This document shows positions 1-5,049 of a stretch of 5,771 bases of DNA, piece after piece. The translations under genes and the position numbers were made by a program. Positions within the stretch are counted from its first letter, which is position 1. Each line of letters opens with the position of its first letter. The stretch covers positions 21,041 through 26,811 of the forward strand of contig DCGL01000155.1 of NCBI GenBank assembly GCA_002314565.1, in the 5' to 3' direction. The stretch is from Clostridiales bacterium UBA1779. GTDB taxonomy: Bacteria; Bacillota; Clostridia; Oscillospirales; CAG-272. Under the pieces are notes generated by a model that made no database searches, was not told where the DNA came from, and saw nothing but the letters and a program-made list of their open reading frames with translations.

Positions 1-10
1 TTGTCATCTT

Positions 11-493
11 TCAAAGATATTTTTCCCCGCAGATGTAATGCGAACCGTACATGTCGCATTCGCCGATCATGTGATAGCCGGCTTTGATGTAGGTTTTGTA
101 TGCGGGAATATTGACCTCTGCTACGAGCAGACGCACGGACGAGTGTCCGCGGCGGCGGGCCTCCTCTTCGATTTTTTCGACGAGAGTCAGGGCAAGGCCG
201 CGTCCGTGGAAGGAGGGCAGCACACAGACTCTGGCGAACTCCACGTGAGAACCGCTGCGGTCAGTCCAGCATTCGAGACTGTCGGTCTCCTCATCGTGTG
301 GGCAGAGTGAAATGGCTCCGATTATTGCTCCTGCTTCCCGCAGAACGAATAAATTGTCAAGCTCAAGGTCCTCATCAATGTTTTCCTGAGCCGGATAATT
401 CTCAGTCCAGACCGAAAACGGGTCGGCAAGTGACGTGCGGTACAGTGCCATCAGCTCGGCACTGTCATTTGGGATTGCTTTTTCAAATTTCAT
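11..493 (-). CDS. GNAT-family N-acetyltransferase
   Basis: A 160-residue protein with the size and layout of a single GNAT domain, which transfers an acetyl group from acetyl-CoA to an amine; it is expected in the cytoplasm. Visible features are a beta-strand pair with an acidic loop (about residues 45-75), the acetyl-CoA binding motif A at about 86-106 with the pyrophosphate loop FHGRGLA (His in the usual Gln/Arg position), a following helix rich in Glu and Arg, and motif B around NIPAYKTYIKAGY (128-140), the usual Asn...Ala-Tyr...Tyr...Gly-(Phe/Tyr) pattern. The start is supported by an AAGGAT ribosome site 7 bases upstream and a consensus-like promoter. No signal peptide or membrane segment. 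The substrate cannot be told from sequence; this subfamily covers small-molecule, antibiotic and protein acetylation. It is divergent from the lipoprotein genes and probably transcribed alone. Confidence 0.9.
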   Translation of the reverse strand: MKFEKAIPNDSAELMALYRTSLADPFSVWTENYPAQENIDEDLELDNLFVLREAGAIIGAISLCPHDEETDSLECWTDRSGSHVEFARVCVLPSFHGRGLALTLVEKIEEEARRRGHSSVRLLVAEVNIPAYKTYIKAGYHMIGECDMYGSHYICGEKYL

Positions 494-500
494 TATCGTT

Positions 501-506
501 ATCCTT
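501..506 (-). promoter_or_regulatory. Ribosome binding site of the GNAT gene
   Basis: On the minus strand AAGGAT lies 7 bases before the ATG at 493. It supports this start over internal Met codons. Confidence 0.7.
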
Positions 507-522
507 AAAATATAATGCTAAT

Positions 523-551
523 ATTATGGACTATTTTGCCCCAAATGTCAA
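523..551 (-). promoter_or_regulatory. Sigma-70/SigA-type promoter of the GNAT gene
   Basis: Reading the minus strand, a perfect -35 TTGACA (546-551) is followed after exactly 17 bases by CATAAT (523-528), five of six matches to the -10 consensus. The AT-rich stretch downstream leads to the AAGGAT ribosome site and ATG. The predicted transcript start is near 516, giving a 5' leader of about 20-25 bases with no room for a structured riboswitch. Confidence 0.75.
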
Positions 552-566
552 TGCTTTTGTGATGTA

Positions 567-658
567 TGACAGGAGAAACGGTCTCCCTGTGGGTCGGTCT
601 GTTCGCGGTTCGAACAGTCCCCCGGACTGTTCTCAGGTACCGCTCACACCGCCTGTCA
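567..658. repeat. Nested inverted-repeat element between divergent promoters
   Basis: A GC-rich block in an otherwise AT-rich intergenic region, containing several inverted repeats. Outer arms TGACAGG (567-573) and CCTGTCA (652-658) are complementary. Inside are a hairpin at 569-590 (ACAGG.AGA with TCT.CCCTGT, one bulge), a 7-bp hairpin with arms CTGTTCG (599-605) and CGAACAG (611-617), and a 9-bp hairpin with arms GAACAGTCC (612-620) and GGACTGTTC (624-632) around a CCC loop. The last two share bases 612-617 and so exclude each other. It lies upstream of both flanking promoters, so it is probably not in either mRNA leader. It could be a dispersed palindromic repeat, a small RNA, or a regulator binding region; sequence alone does not decide. 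Confidence 0.55.
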
Positions 659-670
659 GATCTTGTCATC

Positions 671-699
671 TTGAAAAAAAACGGTTTGTGTGGTAAAAT
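671..699 (+). promoter_or_regulatory. Sigma-70/SigA-type promoter of the lipoprotein genes
   Basis: TTGAAA (671-676) and TAAAAT (694-699) are separated by 17 bases, each five of six to consensus, and TGG directly before the -10 box supplies an extended -10 TGn. The predicted start near 706 gives a leader of about 27 bases before the ATG at 733. It would drive 733-2541 and probably 2556-4061. Confidence 0.7.
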
Positions 700-720
700 A
701 AAAGGAAGATAAAATTATGT

Positions 721-724
721 GAGG
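721..724 (+). promoter_or_regulatory. Ribosome binding site of the EEP lipoprotein
   Basis: GAGG lies 8 bases before the ATG at 733. Three staggered ATGs follow (729, 733, 737) in three frames. Only 733 opens the long frame with a lipoprotein signal peptide, and it has the best spacing to this site. Confidence 0.6.
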
Positions 725-732
725 TCATATGA

Positions 733-2541
733 ATGAATGCGAAGAGAATATTGCTGATTTTACTTACGTTGTGCCTGCTGATTCCGCTGGCGGCGTGCGG
801 GGACGAAAACGTGACGGACGTCACGGATACAGAAGAAGCGACGACCGAAGCGGTGAAGGCGTTGGGACCGCTGCTGATAAAGGACGGGGCGCTTGCCTTT
901 TCGATTATCAGGTCGAGCGACGCGTCGCAGGCTCTTGTCACAGAGGCGAGCAAGCTCAATAAGCTGCTCCGGGAAATCGTCGGCGGACAGACCTCGTTTT
1001 CAGAGGATTTCATTACGAGAAACACTGCCGACAACGACAACCCCGAGATATTAATCGGGGCAACGAACAGACCTGAAAGCTCGGAAAAGCTGAAGGAGCT
1101 CTCAACCGGTGACTGGTTCGTCGGCATGTCGGGGCCGAAGATTCTTATCATCGGAGGGAATGATAATTCGACGGTTGAGGCGGTTGAATACTTCATTGAG
1201 TGCATAAATTCCGCCTTTGAAGCGGTTGACGAAGCCGGCAAGGCCGCCGTGACCCTCGATTTTCTTACAGAAGACAAGGTTTATAAGAAGGAGTACTCAA
1301 GCCGAGTAATTCAGATAGCCGGTACGAGCCTGTCGGAGTACAGCATTCACTATGCTTCCGACAGCGACTGTATCTCTCTGAAATCTACCCTGATTTCCAC
1401 AATCAGTGACGTCTGCGGAGTCGAGCTTGCAAGCATTCCCAGCACTAAAACAGCCGAAAATAACCGCGAAATATGCATCGGCACTGTCGCCAAGCGCGAG
1501 TTGTCTTCGACGTTTGACAAAGAACTGAGCGGAACGCTGCCGTATTCGGTAAACTGCCGTGAAGGAATTCTGTATCTCAACGGCAAGGGTCTGTGGGGAC
1601 TTACAGCCGCGGTAAACGTTTTCATTGACAGCATACAGAACGGAACGGACATTCCCGAAGGCTTTTCAAAGAGCGGTGACGCATACGGAACCGCGATCTT
1701 CGGCCTTACCGAAGGTGCGGATATCCGCATAATGTCCAATAACGTCTGGAAATGCGATTCAAACCAGACTGCATGGAAAGAAAAGGGCGAAGACTGCTCG
1801 GCTGCATCGAGAGCTCCGGCGCTCGCCGCATATTATATCGCCTTTAAGCCCGACATCATCAACTTCCAGGAAATGTCGAACGTAATGATTACACTCATTC
1901 TCAAGGAAATGAGCAATGCGGGTCTCAATTACAAAAAGCTGACTGCGTATCCGACGGAAGCCGACGATACACCCATCGTTTACAATGCAGACACACTGAA
2001 GATGATTGACAACGGTCATCACCTTTACTCGTACGGAAATAACGGAAATTCAAAGGGCTATCACTGGGCACTCTTCGAGCACAAGGCGACTGGCACCCGT
2101 TTTCTTGACCTTTCCACGCATCTCTGGTGGAAGAGCGAATCCGCTGAACCGGGAAGCGACAGCTACAGAGAAAGACAGGCAAACGAAATTGTCGCGCTTT
2201 CCGAAAAGCTCATAGCGCAGTACAATTGCCCGATGGTTATTCAGGGCGACCTCAACACGACGACCGGTACACAGGCATATAAGAACCTTCTGAACGGAAA
2301 TTTCGTCGACTGCCAGAAAATTGCGGTCTCCGCCGACAATACGCGCGGACATCACCAGTGCAGCCCCGAAGGATATTCAACGTCATTGTACTCCGGCAAT
2401 TATTCCGACACCGCAATTGATCACACGCTGATAAAGAACCGCGGAGACTGGAAAATTCTGTGCTTCAGACAGACAACGGTCGACTTCTACTGGCGCCTTT
2501 CCGACCACATACCGATGTATATAGACGTTCAATTCAACTGA
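733..2541 (+). CDS. Lipoprotein with two tandem alpha/beta modules and a C-terminal endonuclease/exonuclease/phosphatase (EEP) domain
   Basis: A 602-residue predicted surface lipoprotein. Residues 1-22 are a signal peptide (basic start, Leu-rich core, lipobox LAAC, lipidated Cys22), followed by an acidic Thr/Glu linker. Residues about 54-158 and 202-302 are two diverged copies of one module: each begins with a (F/Y)SI strand, carries an EI(L/C)IG motif (EILIG 105-109, EICIG 246-250), then a K/GIL strand (136-140, 278-282) and a final helix. This resembles the non-catalytic alpha/beta domain found ahead of some glycoside hydrolases; that likeness is inference. Residues about 328-602 are an EEP domain with the expected metal and catalytic residues: SNNVW (Asn337), QE (Glu380), TH (His463), GDLN (Asp506, Asn508), IDH (Asp563, His564) and SDH (Asp591, His592). 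It should therefore be an active Mg-dependent phosphodiesterase or phosphatase; nucleic acid, phospholipid or a phosphorylated polymer are all possible substrates. First gene of a likely two-lipoprotein operon. Confidence 0.88.
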   Translation: MNAKRILLILLTLCLLIPLAACGDENVTDVTDTEEATTEAVKALGPLLIKDGALAFSIIRSSDASQALVTEASKLNKLLREIVGGQTSFSEDFITRNTADNDNPEILIGATNRPESSEKLKELSTGDWFVGMSGPKILIIGGNDNSTVEAVEYFIECINSAFEAVDEAGKAAVTLDFLTEDKVYKKEYSSRVIQIAGTSLSEYSIHYASDSDCISLKSTLISTISDVCGVELASIPSTKTAENNREICIGTVAKRELSSTFDKELSGTLPYSVNCREGILYLNGKGLWGLTAAVNVFIDSIQNGTDIPEGFSKSGDAYGTAIFGLTEGADIRIMSNNVWKCDSNQTAWKEKGEDCSAASRAPALAAYYIAFKPDIINFQEMSNVMITLILKEMSNAGLNYKKLTAYPTEADDTPIVYNADTLKMIDNGHHLYSYGNNGNSKGYHWALFEHKATGTRFLDLSTHLWWKSESAEPGSDSYRERQANEIVALSEKLIAQYNCPMVIQGDLNTTTGTQAYKNLLNGNFVDCQKIAVSADNTRGHHQCSPEGYSTSLYSGNYSDTAIDHTLIKNRGDWKILCFRQTTVDFYWRLSDHIPMYIDVQFN

Positions 2542-2548
2542 AAGGGGG
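2541..2548 (+). promoter_or_regulatory. Strong ribosome binding site of the DUF4886 lipoprotein
   Basis: AAAGGGGG overlaps the last base of the preceding stop codon and sits 7 bases before the ATG at 2556. It is the best Shine-Dalgarno in the window, supporting a Firmicute-like host and independent, efficient translation of the second operon gene. Confidence 0.75.
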
Positions 2549-2555
2549 TTCCTAA

Positions 2556-4061
2556 ATGAAAAAAATCTGTATTTACCTGCTTCTTGCTGCCACGCTGCTC
2601 GGGCTCTGCGCCTGTGGCAGTGACCCCGCTCCGGATATGACACAGCCCGGGGACACACAGACTTCAGCTCCTGACACACAGCCGGCTGAAACCGGAAAAA
2701 CCGAGGATACGACTATGGAAGAAACGACGGAATACGTAAAAACGGAAGAGCCTAAGACCGTACCGGAATCACTCAAGCTGCTTGCAATAGGAAACTCCTT
2801 CTCAACCGACTGCATGGAATATCTCTGGAAGATGCTCAGAGATGCAGGAGTCAAAAACATAACGCTTGGAAACCTCTATTACGGAGTCTGCACGATGGCG
2901 GAGCATCTGAGCTTTGCAACGAACGACAGCGCTTCGTACACCTATTACAAATCCACCAAGGGAACCTGGATTGTTTCAAAGTCGTACAAGATGTCAACCG
3001 CTCTTGCGGAGGAGGACTGGGATATCATCACGCTTCAGGAGTCCAGCAAGACCTGCGGCGTGGACTCCGCTTTCAAGGCTTCGTACAAAAAGCTTGTCGA
3101 TTACGTCCGTTCAAAGAATACGACTGCAAAGCTCGTCTGGAATATGACCTGGGCTTACCAGCAGGACAGCACGCATTCGGCCTTCCCGAATTACGGCAAC
3201 GACCAGATGAAGATGTACAATATGCTTATTGACTGCGTCAAAAATTATCCGCTCAAGGATGAGAACGTATCTTATATCATTCCCGTCGGAACAGCCGTTC
3301 AGAACGCAAGAACATCCTTCCTCGGCGACCACCTCACCCGCGACGGCTATCATCTGAACAAGGATTACGGAAGATATCTTGCCGCCCTGACCTGGACCTG
3401 CGCCATTACCGGGGTTGACCCTGCAACAATCAAATACAATCCCGCGTCAATGGTAATCACCGCCGATATGGTAAAGGTTGCCTGCGAAGCAATCACAGCG
3501 GCCATTAAAACCCCGTATGCCGTAACCGAATCGACAATCAAGACCGGAGAGGGAAGTCTTGGAGGCACAGCTGAGACAAGCGTGACCGACCCGGCTGAAA
3601 TTCTCAACCCTGAAGATTTCTATGAAGCTGACAAGGCAATTGCCGCCAAGAACAACGTAAATCTTGACAATTACACACTGCTCAAGTGGGAATATCTCGG
3701 GAACACATACTGGAACTGCACCTCAAAGGCGGGAACCACGACACCGGGCTCCGGCGGAAGCACCTACAATCAGAACGTCTGCACTAAAGAAAAATATTCA
3801 CTGACTGATGTTCCTCTCGGAACGGTCTTTATCTGCGACGCCGGCTGGCAGTACAGAATCGAGCTCTTCAACAATACAACGGATAAGTTCACGGGGTCAA
3901 GACCCGCGCTCACCACTATTGAGTTCTTTGAACTGAACTCCGACTTTATGCAGGGAGCCAAATATCTGACCTGGAATATCGCCGCAAGCCCCAAGGCCGA
4001 TATCTCGGCAATTTTTGCTCAGGCGGCAGTTCATCTCAGAGTATACGTACCGAAAAAATAA
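2556..4061 (+). CDS. DUF4886 SGNH-hydrolase-like lipoprotein with extra C-terminal domain
   Basis: A 501-residue predicted surface lipoprotein. Residues 1-20 form a signal peptide ending in lipobox LCAC (Cys20), followed by a Pro/Thr/Glu-rich spacer to about 70. Residues about 72-318 match DUF4886, a branch of the SGNH hydrolase fold: LLAIGNSFS supplies the block-I nucleophile (Ser81), LYYG the glycine block (Gly110), DIITLQESS the strand and loop that precede the third block, and LTRDGYHLN the catalytic Asp263/His266 pair. This suggests an esterase, perhaps removing acyl groups from a carbohydrate, but the family is uncharacterised. A Thr/Gly-rich linker (about 325-350) leads to a separate domain (about 351-501) ending LRVYVPKK, with several aromatic strands (TLLKWEYLG, WQYRIELF) and no motif I can name; a binding or beta-sandwich module is plausible. 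It starts 14 bases after the EEP gene, so the two are probably cotranscribed. Confidence 0.88.
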   Translation: MKKICIYLLLAATLLGLCACGSDPAPDMTQPGDTQTSAPDTQPAETGKTEDTTMEETTEYVKTEEPKTVPESLKLLAIGNSFSTDCMEYLWKMLRDAGVKNITLGNLYYGVCTMAEHLSFATNDSASYTYYKSTKGTWIVSKSYKMSTALAEEDWDIITLQESSKTCGVDSAFKASYKKLVDYVRSKNTTAKLVWNMTWAYQQDSTHSAFPNYGNDQMKMYNMLIDCVKNYPLKDENVSYIIPVGTAVQNARTSFLGDHLTRDGYHLNKDYGRYLAALTWTCAITGVDPATIKYNPASMVITADMVKVACEAITAAIKTPYAVTESTIKTGEGSLGGTAETSVTDPAEILNPEDFYEADKAIAAKNNVNLDNYTLLKWEYLGNTYWNCTSKAGTTTPGSGGSTYNQNVCTKEKYSLTDVPLGTVFICDAGWQYRIELFNNTTDKFTGSRPALTTIEFFELNSDFMQGAKYLTWNIAASPKADISAIFAQAAVHLRVYVPKK

Positions 4062-4070
4062 AGAATGAAC

Positions 4071-4094
4071 GTTGCCGGGCTTCAGCCCGGCAAC
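4071..4094 (+). terminator. Perfect 10-bp hairpin after the lipoprotein operon (terminator or attenuator)
   Basis: Arms GTTGCCGGGC (4071-4080) and GCCCGGCAAC (4085-4094) pair perfectly around a TTCA loop, starting 9 bases after the DUF4886 stop codon. The following tract is only AATTTTG, weaker than a typical Rho-independent tail, so termination may be partial. Position and strength fit an operon-end terminator, a 3'-end stabilising hairpin, or an attenuator for the methyltransferase gene. Confidence 0.65.
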
Positions 4095-4124
4095 AATTTT
4101 GAAAAAATGGGAAACAACCTGAAA

Positions 4125-4976
4125 ATGACCGGCTGGCGCTGTCCCGTATGCGGGGACGGCCTTGTGCCGGAATATGAAAACAAGTGCTTCGTCTGCCGCG
4201 GGAATGCCGGAAGCGCGAAGCATCACAGCTTTGATATCGCCCGTCAGGGGTACGTAAACCTGCTGCTTCCGAATCAGAAGGGAAGCACGGATCCCGGGGA
4301 CAGCAAAATGATGGTTAAAGCACGCACGGATTTTCTCGACGCGGGGTATTATCAGCCGTTTTCGGATGCAATCAACCGAATCTGCAAAGAAATGCTCGAC
4401 GGAAAGTCCGGGATTATCGCCGATGCCGGCTGCGGAGAGGGATATTACACGAAGCGCCTTGCATCTTCGCTGCCCGACTGCGAAATTCGCGGTTTTGACC
4501 TTGCCCGCGATGCGGTTTCTCACGGGGCTTCATCCGCGAGACTGTCGCAGATAAACAACGTCCGTTTCGGCGTAGCCTCCCTCTTTGATATGCCTCTTTC
4601 GGACGGTGCTGCGGAAGGAGTTATCTGCCTTTTTGCCCCTGTCGCCGAAGGAGAATTTGCCCGCATTGTAAAAAAGAACGGCTTTCTCGTAATCGGAGTT
4701 CCCGGCGAAGACCATCTCTTCGGACTGAAATCCGCAATTTACTCAGAGCCATACCGCAACGCGCTCAGACGCGATGAGCTCTCGCTTTTTGAACCGGTTT
4801 CAGTTGAACGCGTTTCGTACGGAATTACGCTGCGCACGAACGAAGACATTAAAAATCTCTTCCGAATGACCCCGTATTACTGGAAAACCTCTGAAGCGGA
4901 TATGGCAAAGCTTGATATGCTTGATACCCTTGAAACCGAAGTCTGCTTCGATTTGCTCGCATACAGAAGAAAATAA
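4125..4976 (+). CDS. rlmA: RlmA-type 23S rRNA (guanine-N1)-methyltransferase
   Basis: A SAM-dependent methyltransferase of the RlmA family, which methylates N1 of G745 (RlmA-I) or G748 (RlmA-II/TlrB) in helix 35 of 23S rRNA; which guanine is targeted here is not certain. Numbered from 4125 (283 residues; E. coli RlmA is about 269), an N-terminal zinc finger has CPVC (6-9), CFVC (21-24) and His33/His34, then the family signature HSFDIARQGYVNLL (34-47) and DPGDS (56-60). The Rossmann fold shows motif I DAGCGEGYY (100-108) and Asp125 in GFDLA. MTPYYWK near the C-terminus is also typical. The frame is open back to an ATG at 4065, but that start would translate through the hairpin at 4071-4094; 4107 and 4125 are better, and 4125 leaves a short lead before the first Cys as in known members. 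No start has a strong ribosome site, only a weak GGGA 12 bases before 4125. It has no promoter of its own that I can see. Confidence 0.88.
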   Translation: MTGWRCPVCGDGLVPEYENKCFVCRGNAGSAKHHSFDIARQGYVNLLLPNQKGSTDPGDSKMMVKARTDFLDAGYYQPFSDAINRICKEMLDGKSGIIADAGCGEGYYTKRLASSLPDCEIRGFDLARDAVSHGASSARLSQINNVRFGVASLFDMPLSDGAAEGVICLFAPVAEGEFARIVKKNGFLVIGVPGEDHLFGLKSAIYSEPYRNALRRDELSLFEPVSVERVSYGITLRTNEDIKNLFRMTPYYWKTSEADMAKLDMLDTLETEVCFDLLAYRRK

Positions 4977-5015
4977 AAAGAGCGCCTGCGCCGTTTTAAT
5001 AAACGGCGCAGGCGC
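4971..5015 (-). terminator. Rho-independent terminator of the GLUG-like gene (minus strand)
   Basis: A perfect 15-bp stem, arms GCGCCTGCGCCGTTT (4982-4996) and AAACGGCGCAGGCGC (5001-5015), with a 4-base loop. Reading the minus strand it is followed at once by TCTTTTTATTTT (complement of 4970-4981), a good U-tract. It lies about 29 bases after the stop codon of the minus-strand gene, whose stop is at 5044-5046. Confidence 0.85.
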
Positions 5016-5049
5016 GGTTATTATACAGCGCAGGCGTGAGTTTTTATTT
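4982..5049 (+). terminator. Terminator region of the methyltransferase gene (plus strand)
   Basis: For plus-strand transcripts the same 15-bp hairpin (4982-5015) starts 5 bases after the stop codon at 4974-4976 but is followed by GGTTATTATA, a poor U-tract. A further copy of GCGCAGGCG (5028-5036) could pair with CGCCTGCGC (4983-4991) and is followed by TGAG and then TTTTTATTTA (5041-5050), so a larger alternative hairpin would have a proper tail. The local stem forms first and is stronger, so this alternative is speculative. Confidence 0.5.

Noticed and set aside
601..617. GGTTCGAAC resembling a tRNA T-loop
   Set aside because: The flanking bases do not form a 5-bp T-stem around the loop, and no acceptor, D or anticodon arms can be fitted; the sequence is explained by the inverted repeats.
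663..672. TTGTCATCTT also occurs at positions 1-10, hinting at a direct repeat flanking the GNAT gene
   Set aside because: Ten bases with little similarity beyond, and no mobile-element features between, are compatible with chance; the first copy touches the window edge so its extent cannot be judged.
298..696. A 132-codon plus-strand frame across the GNAT promoter and the palindromic element
   Set aside because: It is antisense to the start of the GNAT gene, runs through two promoters and inverted repeats, has no ribosome site and shows low-complexity, non-protein-like composition.
729..962. A short frame from the upstream ATG at 729
   Set aside because: It is out of frame with the lipoprotein, lacks a signal peptide or motif, and arises only from the ATGAATGAATG run at the start site.
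666..1277. A 203-codon minus-strand frame opposite the EEP lipoprotein
   Set aside because: A Ser-rich shadow of the real gene with no domain or ribosome site; the plus strand has a signal peptide and conserved modules here.
3897..4523. A 208-codon minus-strand frame overlapping the DUF4886 and methyltransferase genes
   Set aside because: It crosses two well-supported plus-strand genes and the intergenic hairpin, and shows no recognisable motif.
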